DNA of 64,000 nt from an uncultured Bacteroidales bacterium. GTDB taxonomy: Bacteria; Bacteroidota; Bacteroidia; Bacteroidales; UBA1715. Every line of letters starts with the position of its first letter. The stretch's first letter is position 1. The notes under the pieces were generated by a model, which saw only the letters and a program-made list of their open reading frames with translations, was not told the DNA's origin and did not search any database. The translations under genes were made by a program, and so were the position numbers. The stretch spans positions 1-64,000 of the forward strand of contig CALAUG010000061.1 in assembly GCA_937892155.1 (NCBI GenBank), written 5' to 3'. Shown in pieces: positions 1 through 6,599 of the stretch.

Positions 1-20
1 GAATATTGCAGGAAGAGGTA

Positions 21-410
21 ATGTTGATTAAAACGGAACATACAAGTTCTAAGCTCACATACGAACTGTACGCAAAGGTTTTCATAAAAGATAGGTTTTT
101 CTTTACTTGTCGCTGGAATCAGCTCGATAAAGATAATGTTTCTGTTATTCTTGGAAAAGTTAGCGATGAACTTGTTGGCGGTTTCAATCCAGAGTTGCCT
201 GTTTTTTATCCTGTTGCAGGAGCGACAAGAGAATATACTATTGTTGAACAAACGACAGTTCAATTGGCGCACCAGTTAAACAAATACCCGTCAGTAACAA
301 TCGTCGATACGGATGGAGACCAAGTGCTTGCGGATGTTCATTATGATAGTAGATCTGAAATAACTATCACGTTTCAAGAATCATTTTCTGGTACCATAAT
401 TCTCAATTGA
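21..410 (+). CDS. Phage tail/fibre-like protein
   Basis: This 129-residue protein is not recognised by name. Its second half resembles the C-terminal beta module often found on phage tail proteins: a hQLNKYPSVTIVDTDG segment, then alternating hydrophobic strands ending in SFSGTIILN. I place the start at the ATG at 21 because it follows the purine-rich GGAAGAGGTA; the reading frame extends upstream only through a TTG. It ends one base before the next gene, so the two are probably co-transcribed with the late genes to the left of the window. A role as a baseplate or fibre adaptor is inference. Confidence 0.5.
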   Translation: MLIKTEHTSSKLTYELYAKVFIKDRFFFTCRWNQLDKDNVSVILGKVSDELVGGFNPELPVFYPVAGATREYTIVEQTTVQLAHQLNKYPSVTIVDTDGDQVLADVHYDSRSEITITFQESFSGTIILN

Positions 411-411
411 T

Positions 412-1110
412 ATGAAGATAGTATACAGTTTTGATACTAATAATGGGAAAGTAATTCCAAGTTCGTTCTATACCAAAATGGCGGAACTTTCGGTGCATTC
501 TGCTCAAAAAGTCGGTGTACCAGTTGTGCTTTATGCGGATTTACATGGAATTGATTTTTTCAGGAAACACAACTTCCCATTCGATGAATATCACTTGCTC
601 GATATTGAGCAATACAAAATGAATTTTGCGTACTGGAATTTCGTGAAATTGCTTACATACAGCAAGCAAGAGGAACCATTTCTTCATGTTGATTTTGATA
701 CGTATTTTCATCCATGGTTCACCATTCCCGAAACTGGCGATATTATAACAGAAATGCAAAGAGAATACAGTTACGTCCGTGCATTTCGCGACGTATCATT
801 ATTTCAAACAGATACCATTCCCGGGAAACTAATCTGTAGCGGATTACTTGGCGGCTACAATCTAACAGTATGGAAAGAACTGTTTGAGAAAGCATTAGAA
901 GTGTGTCGTAAACCAATACCGAATCCAGACAAGTCCATTGCATATTTAGTTGGTGTTGAAGAATTCAACTTATCACAACTGGCAATGTTCTATGGGCTAT
1001 CTGTAAAAGAACTTGACCACAACGAATTTGACCACTGGCAAGGCGAAAACAAAGAGAAAAACTACGGAACTGTAATCAACGAATTATATAATATAACTTT
1101 CAAAAAATGA
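412..1110 (+). CDS. DUF6734-like, glycosyltransferase-fold protein
   Basis: This 232-residue protein has the look of a GT-A glycosyltransferase fold. An N-terminal MKIVYSFDT strand is followed by a helical region, then KLLTYSKQEEPFLHVDFDTYF, in which DFD would be the metal-binding DxD-like site, and a later GGYNLTVW segment. From memory this matches the Bacteroidota family DUF6734 (EEPFLHVDxD). It sits between tail genes and overlaps the next gene by four bases (ATGA). In a phage setting it could modify a virion protein or the host surface, but neither activity nor target is known. Confidence 0.55.
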   Translation: MKIVYSFDTNNGKVIPSSFYTKMAELSVHSAQKVGVPVVLYADLHGIDFFRKHNFPFDEYHLLDIEQYKMNFAYWNFVKLLTYSKQEEPFLHVDFDTYFHPWFTIPETGDIITEMQREYSYVRAFRDVSLFQTDTIPGKLICSGLLGGYNLTVWKELFEKALEVCRKPIPNPDKSIAYLVGVEEFNLSQLAMFYGLSVKELDHNEFDHWQGENKEKNYGTVINELYNITFKK

Positions 1111-1409
1111 AAAATCCATTCAAAAAGTTCAAAGTCGTAAAGGAAGCTACAGTAATTTACGACACTTACCAAGAAGGTAGTTACACACGTAACAAGTCGG
1201 TAAAAGTACCAACTGGCACTATTATTTATGGCGACAAAATCACCAAAGACGGCAAAGAATTAATCTCATTTGATGCAACCGAACTTGGTGTTGACGAAGA
1301 CATTCAAATCGCTGCCGAAAACTGCGAAAAACAAACACCATGGGGATTGATTGCCGCTTTTGTGATTCTTATTGTCGGAGGTGTGGTTTATTTCGTGAAA
1401 CGTAAATAA
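1107..1409 (+). CDS. Small phage protein with C-terminal membrane segment
   Basis: The protein has 100 residues: a basic N-terminus (NPFKKFKVVKEA), a beta-rich middle of about 60 residues that could be an SH3-like fold, and one strongly hydrophobic helix at about residues 79-96 followed by VKRK. This suggests a single-pass membrane anchor at the C-terminus. Its start overlaps the stop of the preceding gene by four bases, indicating translational coupling. I do not recognise the family. Its place in the late cassette suggests a role in virion assembly or lysis, which is inference. Confidence 0.5.
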   Translation: MKNPFKKFKVVKEATVIYDTYQEGSYTRNKSVKVPTGTIIYGDKITKDGKELISFDATELGVDEDIQIAAENCEKQTPWGLIAAFVILIVGGVVYFVKRK

Positions 1410-1468
1410 ATCAATACGGATATTTATTGTTGAAAAGCGTTTTACGGACATAGTATCTATAAATCAAA

Positions 1469-1492
1469 AATCCTCTGAAAAATCAGAGGATT
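1469..1492 (+). terminator. Hairpin after the first phage gene block
   Basis: AATCCTCTGA and TCAGAGGATT form a 10-base-pair stem with a four-base AAAA loop. There is no clean T-run after it (CTAAATTA), so it may be a weak terminator or an mRNA-stabilising or processing hairpin. It lies in the 218-base gap between 1410 and 1627, in which I see no gene. Confidence 0.5.
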
Positions 1493-1627
1493 CTAAATTA
1501 TCGAATGCTTTCATGCATAGAGCCAGTTGCTGTACGTCCAAAACGTGTTCGACATGCCAAAAATATAAAAATATGGATTCTAAACAAAAAATTCTAAAGA
1601 TTGTTAAATCAATTAAATAATATCATT

Positions 1628-1789
1628 ATGGCAAAACTTACAAAAACACAGCTAAAGTCAATTGTGGCTGAAGCAAAAAAGATTCGCACAGCTGGTGGTT
1701 CTCACACAAAGCAAGTGAAAGTTTACAATCGCAAGTGGACTACTTGTATGAAGGAAGCTGCTAAAAAACTTGGTTATTCTAAAAAATAA
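1628..1789 (+). CDS. Small basic phage protein
   Basis: This 53-residue, lysine-rich protein (MAKLTKTQLKSIVAEAKKIR at the start, GYSKK at the end) starts at the ATG at 1628; the upstream in-frame extension begins at another codon with no evident signal. Its KxxxTxKQVKVYNRKWTTCMKEA middle and high positive charge are compatible with a nucleic-acid-binding protein, but I do not recognise a family. It ends three bases before the next gene and is probably co-transcribed with it. Confidence 0.45.
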   Translation: MAKLTKTQLKSIVAEAKKIRTAGGSHTKQVKVYNRKWTTCMKEAAKKLGYSKK

Positions 1790-1792
1790 TCG

Positions 1793-2056
1793 ATGAGCGA
1801 AACACTAATTCAATGGGCAGGTTATTTGCTAACTCCTATAACAGGAATAGTTAGCTGGGTTGCTGCATCGCGCCAACGAGAAAAAACAATCCTCGATGGA
1901 ATGAATGAATCTATTGGTCAGATGCAGTCAACCATTAACATGCTCGTTGAAAAAAACAAAGAGCAGCTTAACGAAATCATTGAACTACGTGCCGAAAATG
2001 CCTCTCTGCGCCACGATGTTGCCGAATTGAAAGAACAATTGGAAAAAATGAAGTGA
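1793..2056 (+). CDS. Membrane-anchored coiled-coil protein (holin-like position)
   Basis: The protein has 87 residues, with one N-terminal hydrophobic segment (about residues 8-25, WAGYLLTPITGIVSWVAA) followed by a basic stop (SRQREK) and a long coiled coil up to the C-terminus (ELRAENASLRHDVAELKEQL). Phages often encode such one-helix plus coiled-coil proteins beside lysis genes. With the spanin-like gene downstream, a holin or holin-partner role is plausible but not shown. Its stop overlaps a possible GTG start of the next gene. Confidence 0.5.
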   Translation: MSETLIQWAGYLLTPITGIVSWVAASRQREKTILDGMNESIGQMQSTINMLVEKNKEQLNEIIELRAENASLRHDVAELKEQLEKMK

Positions 2057-2058
2057 TT

Positions 2059-2478
2059 ATGGCTGACAAAGAATTAGAGAGAATAACAAAAAAATTCATT
2101 CAAGAAATTGGGAATAAATCTCTTTCGGCGGAACAAACACGAGTTTATAATGCGTTCGTATTTCGTAGAAGAGGTGTATATAATTTTTGTGTTGATGACA
2201 AATATGGCAATACAATTCGTTTTGTTATGTATACTAATAAAAGAGATGACGGAGTCGTTCATATACTAAAAAAACATTATAACAGTAATGTGGGCCACGT
2301 TACTGCTATGGAAATTTTGAACTTTTTAAATGTGATAAGAAATGGCGTTGTATCCATAAAACAAAACAATATCACATACACAATGAAAAAAGAAGGGAAG
2401 AATTATTCTCTGATAATTGGATTAAAAAAGACAGGAACGGAGAAAAATATCTTAAAAAGTTTCTATTCAAACAAATAA
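2059..2478 (+). CDS. Probable phage PBECR-type (Barnase/EndoU/RelE-like) nuclease
   Basis: This 139-residue protein ends in a pattern I associate with the phage-associated PBECR nucleases: a histidine-containing HILKKH segment, a helix with ILNFLNVIRNG, then ITYTMKKEGKNYSLII and a closing ILKSFYSNK. In relatives these domains sit on phage head or tail proteins and act as RNases; here the domain is nearly the whole protein. The start is taken at the ATG at 2059; a GTG at 2053 overlaps the previous stop. No antitoxin gene is evident next to it. The family call rests on motif memory, so it could be another small alpha/beta protein. Confidence 0.5.
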   Translation: MADKELERITKKFIQEIGNKSLSAEQTRVYNAFVFRRRGVYNFCVDDKYGNTIRFVMYTNKRDDGVVHILKKHYNSNVGHVTAMEILNFLNVIRNGVVSIKQNNITYTMKKEGKNYSLIIGLKKTGTEKNILKSFYSNK

Positions 2479-2482
2479 AAAA

Positions 2483-2547
2483 GGGTTTTCGGACTGCCTG
2501 TAAGACGAAACTACGAATAGTTGTCGGGTGCTAATCCACAAAAACCC
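2483..2547 (+). other. Candidate structured RNA element between phage genes
   Basis: GGGTTTT (2483-2489) can pair with AAAACCC (2541-2547), closing a 65-base domain. Inside is a hairpin, GAC..AACTA-CGAA-TAGTT-GTC (2504-2525), with a two-base bulge, and partial pairing of GGA (2491-2493) with TCC (2535-2537). The element lies between the nuclease-like gene and the lipoprotein gene. It lacks a T-run, so it is not an ordinary terminator. Function unknown; a leader, processing or packaging signal are options. Confidence 0.4.
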
Positions 2548-2567
2548 AAAGCAAAAATAGTAAAAAA

Positions 2568-3002
2568 ATGAAACAGTTCTTCATAATATTCATCATATCG
2601 CTATTAGTCGCTTGCAGTCCGCAAAAACGGCTCAACCGGATTGTGTCGAATCATCCTGAACTTGCAGCATCTTCCAAAACCGTTACTGTAACCGTTCATG
2701 ATACAATATACATTCCAGCTGTCCAGGACACGGTTCACATACACGACACTGTATATCTACAAGCAAAACCTGGCGATGTCATAGCAGAAGCAACAGCAGG
2801 AAATGCCAAGGCAACTTTAACAAAAACCGACAATGGTGTTGATCTTGCTGTAGAACAACTTCCTGATTCAATACCTATCACGGCATCAGCTAATGTAGAT
2901 GTTCCAGAAGTAAATGTTAAAACTTCTAAAAGTCCATATATCTTAGGGATAACATTCATCATTGTTATACTAATTGTTTCAATATTAAAAATACTAAAAT
3001 GA
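2568..3002 (+). CDS. u-spanin-like lipoprotein
   Basis: This 144-residue protein has a lipoprotein signal peptide (LLVAC, modified Cys about residue 16), a Thr/Val-rich periplasmic region with repeated HDTIYI/HDTVYL segments, and a C-terminal transmembrane helix (about residues 122-143). An outer-membrane lipid anchor at one end and an inner-membrane helix at the other is the defining topology of unimolecular spanins, which fuse the two membranes at the end of phage lysis. The next gene starts inside its stop (ATGA-type overlap). No endolysin is visible in the window; it may lie to the left. Confidence 0.5.
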   Translation: MKQFFIIFIISLLVACSPQKRLNRIVSNHPELAASSKTVTVTVHDTIYIPAVQDTVHIHDTVYLQAKPGDVIAEATAGNAKATLTKTDNGVDLAVEQLPDSIPITASANVDVPEVNVKTSKSPYILGITFIIVILIVSILKILK

Positions 3003-3598
3003 AAAATTACGGAAATACTTCAGATAGTAATGACATTCAAACTCTTGAATCAGTTAAGGAACTCATCAAACAGTCCGATTGGAACCAAAATGATGAGACT
3101 GCTGATGATCATATAAAAAATAGGATATGCTATGAGAAAAGTTCTTCTCCATCTGTTGATATGCTTGGAACTACATTGCATACAGATTCTAATAGTGAAT
3201 TAGTAGAAAAAAATTTTAATGGAGCATTCGGATTTAATCCTCCTATACCATTTGAACCAAATGTTGAATACACATTAACAATAGGAGATGTTTCTTTGCC
3301 TGTAGTTTTATCTGGCAGTGCAAGTGATTGTTCTGTGTATAGTCTTCCGCATCCTAATTGTAGTGGACAAATAGTTTACTCAAGACATGGCGTATGGGGA
3401 AGTTCCGATTATACGGCTCTAATTATGTTTAACCCTGATTGGCAACGATTGTATTCTAATAAAGAAATAAAATTAGAATTAAAGAGAGGAAATCCAGAAA
3501 TAAAAACCATAGAGAAAAAATTTATGCCAGATGACACTACATATCAACAAGATTTATTGGCATCCGAGCAAGATATTAATGATATAATGAATAATTAA
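2999..3598 (+). CDS. Phage fibre-like / receptor-binding protein 1
   Basis: This 199-residue protein carries near its start the motif KQSDWNQNDETADDHIKNR, typical of phage fibre and tip proteins (QxDWnQnDxtxxdyIkNR). The rest is a beta-rich domain, and the C-terminus LASEQDINDIMNN resembles that of the next fibre gene. The start overlaps the lipoprotein stop by four bases. The middle domain is not recognised and presumably carries binding specificity. Compared with the two downstream genes it shares the motif and the tail but not the N-terminal docking peptide. Confidence 0.6.
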   Translation: MKNYGNTSDSNDIQTLESVKELIKQSDWNQNDETADDHIKNRICYEKSSSPSVDMLGTTLHTDSNSELVEKNFNGAFGFNPPIPFEPNVEYTLTIGDVSLPVVLSGSASDCSVYSLPHPNCSGQIVYSRHGVWGSSDYTALIMFNPDWQRLYSNKEIKLELKRGNPEIKTIEKKFMPDDTTYQQDLLASEQDINDIMNN

Positions 3599-3629
3599 GT
3601 ATTAAATATTAAAATAAAAAACTAAAAAA

Positions 3630-4295
3630 ATGGACCAGAATTTAAAAACGACATTAACTCAAGTAGTTAGTAAAGTAAAAGACTTCACGAATGATACGTA
3701 TGTATCTAAAGCATCTAAAGGTGTTGCCAATGGTGTTGCGTCATTAGATAGTGATGGGAAAGTTCCGTCAAGTCAACTTCCCAGTTATGTAGATGATGTA
3801 GTAGAAGTTACAAATTATGCAGCTTTACCAGCACAAGGTGAAAGTGGTAAAATTTATGTTACACTTGATGATAACAAGACTTATCGTTGGAGTGGTTCTA
3901 CTTATGTAGAGATTTCTTCAAGTTTAGCACTTGGTGAGACACATAGCACGGCATATTATGGTGATCTCGGTAAAGCAGCGTATGAACATTCTCAAGTTGT
4001 AGAAGGTAACCCACACAATGTTACTAAATCTGACGTAGGGTTAGGTAATGTAGAAAACAAATCCGTTGCTACTATTAAATCAGAATTAACAGCTGCTGCA
4101 ATAACAGAAACAGAAACTAATTTCGTGTCTGGTGGACAGGCATTTACAGCATTAGAAAGTAAAGTTAATAAAGTTGCAGGTAAAGGATTGTCAAGTAATG
4201 ACTTTACTGATGCTTATAAGAACAAATTAGATGATTCTGTAGTAACCTCAGATCTTGTTGCAACAGATCAAGATTTAGATGATATTTTTGAATAA
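3630..4295 (+). CDS. Phage tail fibre protein 2
   Basis: This 221-residue fibre-like protein has an N-terminal peptide MDQNLKTTLTQVVSKVK shared with the third fibre gene, a DSDGKVPSSQLPSYVDDVVE segment, a small domain with KTYRWSGSTYVEI, and then the classic fibre repeat NPHNVTKSDVGLGNVENKS. It closes with GKGLSSNDFT and DLVATDQDLDDIFE. All are familiar features of phage short tail or receptor fibres in Bacteroidota and Bacillota phages. A strong terminator follows directly. Confidence 0.75.
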   Translation: MDQNLKTTLTQVVSKVKDFTNDTYVSKASKGVANGVASLDSDGKVPSSQLPSYVDDVVEVTNYAALPAQGESGKIYVTLDDNKTYRWSGSTYVEISSSLALGETHSTAYYGDLGKAAYEHSQVVEGNPHNVTKSDVGLGNVENKSVATIKSELTAAAITETETNFVSGGQAFTALESKVNKVAGKGLSSNDFTDAYKNKLDDSVVTSDLVATDQDLDDIFE

Positions 4296-4302
4296 AACGA
4301 AA

Positions 4303-4341
4303 AGGCTGAATCCCTGCAATGGAGATTCAGCCTATTTTTTT
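4303..4341 (+). terminator. Rho-independent terminator after fibre gene 2
   Basis: AGGCTGAATC pairs perfectly with GATTCAGCCT across an 11-base loop and is followed by A then seven Ts. It separates fibre gene 2 from fibre gene 3, so the third gene probably has its own promoter or relies on read-through. Confidence 0.85.
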
Positions 4342-4380
4342 CTATTCAAAAAAGTTTAGCGGACACCAATAATTAAGAAT

Positions 4381-4995
4381 ATGGATCAAAATTTAAAAAA
4401 TACATTAAACAAGATAATTGCAAGAGTTAAAAATCTTGTAAAGCAATCAGATTGGGGACAGAACGATAGCTCCCAATCTGATTTTATACAAAACAGGACT
4501 CACTTTGTTGAATACGTCCCAACAAGATATTCAAATTCTGCTGTCAATTTTGCAGAATCGGGAAATAATGCTATGGCACAATTGTATGGTTATAACCAAT
4601 ATCCACAAGGATTCCTTGATAATTTTAATGCGGGCAATGAACTTGCGGTAGAAGTAGATGGAGTTGTACGACGTGGAATTATTCGCAATCTCAATTCTTC
4701 TTATTGGATTGGCAATGGACACATGTTATTGTCCTCTGCTGAAGATACAGGAGAAGATTGGTGCGTTGGTACCATGTCAAGAGGATTTGATACACTAAAA
4801 GTTATTCTTCCTACAACATACGAGGGAACCCATGATGTTGATGTGATTCTATCGGAACCAATGGTACATAAATTGGATGCAAAATTTCTTCCAGATGTGT
4901 TGAATAGCGAAAATGTTACAATTGTTCATCAAGGAGTTAATTACAAATTATCAGATGTTATAAAAGCATTAATTGATGCAAACATTTTAGAGTAA
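4381..4995 (+). CDS. Phage fibre-like / receptor-binding protein 3
   Basis: This 204-residue protein begins with MDQNLKNTLNKIIARVK, nearly the same as fibre gene 2, followed directly by KQSDWGQNDSSQSDFIQNR, the motif of fibre gene 1. It thus combines the docking peptide of one neighbour with the fibre motif of the other. The remaining beta-rich domain is unrelated to either by eye. It lies beyond a terminator, as an extra (moron-like) or alternative fibre would. A shifted reading frame continues past its end. Confidence 0.6.
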   Translation: MDQNLKNTLNKIIARVKNLVKQSDWGQNDSSQSDFIQNRTHFVEYVPTRYSNSAVNFAESGNNAMAQLYGYNQYPQGFLDNFNAGNELAVEVDGVVRRGIIRNLNSSYWIGNGHMLLSSAEDTGEDWCVGTMSRGFDTLKVILPTTYEGTHDVDVILSEPMVHKLDAKFLPDVLNSENVTIVHQGVNYKLSDVIKALIDANILE

Positions 4996-5240
4996 TTATA
5001 GAAGCTTCTACTGATGTTAGAAAAAATCTAAAGAAAGGGCAAAGGCTTGATTTCTCCGACTATCAGAATGCGGTGGCAAAAAAAGATAAAAAAATGAATA
5101 TGCCGTTGCTTGCCGCTTACGAGTCTTTACACAAAGCTCTTGGGTACGACGGAAATCCCGATTGTAAAATTGTAACAGCAGCATTGACCAATGGTCAAAA
5201 AGTGATAGATTTGGCAGCAAAACACTATTTGGAAAATTAA
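4977..5240 (+). pseudogene. Remnant ORF lacking a proper start
   Basis: An open frame of 87 codons overlaps the end of fibre gene 3 and runs to a TAA at 5238-5240. The translation looks protein-like (FSDYQNAVAKKDKK, AAYESLHKALGYDGNPDC, VIDLAAKHYLEN) but the frame is closed by TGA at 4974-4976, and the first usable starts are GTG 5073 and ATG 5094, well inside the conserved-looking part. It is most simply the 3' end of a gene whose front was lost by recombination at the fibre locus. It overlaps the integrase 3' end by four bases. A short genuine gene from 5094 (48 residues) is possible. Confidence 0.45.
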
Positions 5241-6397
5241 AATTTCGGCACGCCGTTTCGGATTGTTTCTATTAAATTCGGATCGGCGTGTTTAGCATAT
5301 ATCGATGTTATTGATAAATCACTGTGGTCAGCGTGTTGCATCACGGTTACGTCAGGTATTCCGGCTCGTAACATTTCTGTTATTCCGGTATCACGAAACG
5401 AATACAACTGCATTGTTTTTGGAAGCCCCATCCTATCACGCATTTTCTCCCAATCCTTAATAAGTCTGGTTCTTGACAACTGAATGTCGTTTGGTGCATA
5501 TCCCTTGCCAACGATATAATCGTTTGGAGATGCTTTCTGTACGCCTAAGACAACAAGCAGCCTTTCAATCTCTGGGTGCATCGCAGCATATCTTGTCTTA
5601 TGATTTTTTGCTACATCACCATCTATCATAATACAATGGTTATCATAGTCTATCGATGATACACGCAAGTTCCTGATTTCCTTAGGACGGATCAGCGAAT
5701 AGTATTCGAGATAGCATATTAAGAGCATTCCTGGTTTGTTTTTTTCTAAATAGTCCGTTATCAATGCGCGTTTATCTGCTGGAATAAACTCCCTGGCCTT
5801 TTCCTCTTTCCTCTTAGATTTAATTGATACGAAAGGATTTTCTTTTGCATAGGACTTCTCAACACACCAGTTATAGAATACATTGGCACATTTCAGATAG
5901 TTGTTGAAAGTTATTGCACTAACATTTCTTTCGTTAAAGATATAGTCCATAAACTTAACGGCAATAACTTTATTAACCGTCGATGCGGTCTGATTTACAT
6001 TAAGACGGTTCACGAAAGCACAAAAAACATTTATGAAAGAAGAATAGCTACGCATTGTGTCTGGACGCATTTCCTTACGCTTTTCAGCAAGATATTTTTC
6101 TGAGACATCAGTAAGTTTTTCGTACAAACGCGAATCCTCTCCTTCAAAAAAAGGATTGAATCCTGTACGGAGCTTTGCGTTGATAGCATGAATCATTCCA
6201 TCAATATGAACCAGTGCATCACGTTTCAATCGATAGGATTTAAAAACTTTATCCACGCGAATACGTTGACGGCAAAGTTTGTTTGTCATCGGATTCGTTA
6301 CGTAATATTCAATCCTGTAACCGTCGCTATACTTGTGTAAAACAGCCGGCAAGAAATTGAAATCGATCTGCGTTTGTGAATTTTCAGCTTCAGACAT
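5237..6397 (-). CDS. int: Tyrosine recombinase (integrase)
   Basis: This 386-residue phage-type integrase catalyses site-specific integration and excision. An N-terminal SAM-like core-binding domain (about residues 80-190) precedes the catalytic domain, where I see the first Arg in LIRPKEIRNLR, the Bacteroidota-style box YSFRDTG in place of HxLRHT, the second His in HADHSDLSIT and the nucleophile Tyr in SIYAKH. I chose the ATG at 6397 (MSEAENSQ); the frame extends to 6466 but that extension is Lys/Ser-rich and lies toward the attachment site. It is transcribed away from the adjacent tRNA and converges on the fibre genes, as expected for the int gene of a tRNA-integrated element. Confidence 0.93.
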   Translation of the reverse strand: MSEAENSQTQIDFNFLPAVLHKYSDGYRIEYYVTNPMTNKLCRQRIRVDKVFKSYRLKRDALVHIDGMIHAINAKLRTGFNPFFEGEDSRLYEKLTDVSEKYLAEKRKEMRPDTMRSYSSFINVFCAFVNRLNVNQTASTVNKVIAVKFMDYIFNERNVSAITFNNYLKCANVFYNWCVEKSYAKENPFVSIKSKRKEEKAREFIPADKRALITDYLEKNKPGMLLICYLEYYSLIRPKEIRNLRVSSIDYDNHCIMIDGDVAKNHKTRYAAMHPEIERLLVVLGVQKASPNDYIVGKGYAPNDIQLSRTRLIKDWEKMRDRMGLPKTMQLYSFRDTGITEMLRAGIPDVTVMQHADHSDLSITSIYAKHADPNLIETIRNGVPKF

Positions 6398-6498
6398 TTT
6401 TTTTTTACGAGTCGAAAAAATCGATTCGCAAAAAAGTCCCGAAAAAGTCCCACTTTTTAAACACAAAAGACGTGCATAGCACGTCTTTAAAGGCTTTG

Positions 6499-6530
6499 CG
6501 GAAAGTGGGGGATTCGAACCCCCGGGTCAA
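6499..6530. other. Probable attachment site (att) at tRNA 3' end
   Basis: Tyrosine recombinases of this kind usually cross over within the T-arm and 3' end of a tRNA gene, leaving the gene whole. The 3' portion of the tRNA faces the integrase, so the crossover core should lie about here. The matching repeat at the other end is outside the window; I saw no second copy within it. Exact limits are inferred. Confidence 0.5.
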
Positions 6531-6583
6531 AAGAGACCGGCTGATTAGAAGTCAGCTACAATAAACCGCTCTGTCAACCTTCT
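6499..6583 (-). tRNA. tRNA with anticodon UCU (Arg), long variable arm
   Basis: Read on the minus strand: acceptor AGAAGGT pairs with ACTTTCC (six of seven positions, A1-C72 mismatch, one G-U); D-stem ACAG/TTGT; anticodon stem GCTGA/TCAGC with loop CTTCTAA, giving anticodon UCU; T-arm GGGGG-TTCGAAT-CCCCC; discriminator G; CCA not encoded. The variable region is 16 bases and can form a GGTC/GACC stem, so this is a class II-sized tRNA of 85 bases, unusual for an arginine acceptor. The adjacent integrase implies that the element is inserted at its 3' end. Confidence 0.8.
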
Positions 6584-6588
6584 AGATA

Positions 6589-6596
6589 CAAAAATA
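6589..6596 (-). promoter_or_regulatory. Possible -7 box upstream of the tRNA
   Basis: On the minus strand TATTTTTG fits the Bacteroidota -7 consensus TAnnTTTG and ends six bases before the mature tRNA 5' end. No clear -33 TTTG box was picked out in the A/T-rich flank. If used, the transcript would have almost no 5' leader. Confidence 0.35.
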
Positions 6597-6599
6597 TAT

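Larger units (their letters stand above)
1..6583. mobile_element. Right end of an integrated prophage-like element
   Basis: Rightward phage late-type genes (tail protein, holin-like and spanin-like proteins, fibre proteins) end against a leftward tyrosine integrase that lies 102 bases from the 3' end of a tRNA gene. This is the usual layout of a temperate phage or phage-like island integrated at a tRNA 3' end. The other end lies left of the window, so head, packaging and replication genes cannot be assessed and a non-phage island with captured tail genes remains possible. The right boundary is inferred to fall inside the tRNA. Confidence 0.75.

Noticed and set aside
2999..5240. Diversity-generating retroelement acting on the fibre genes
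   Set aside because: No reverse transcriptase gene and no template/variable repeat pair were found in the window.
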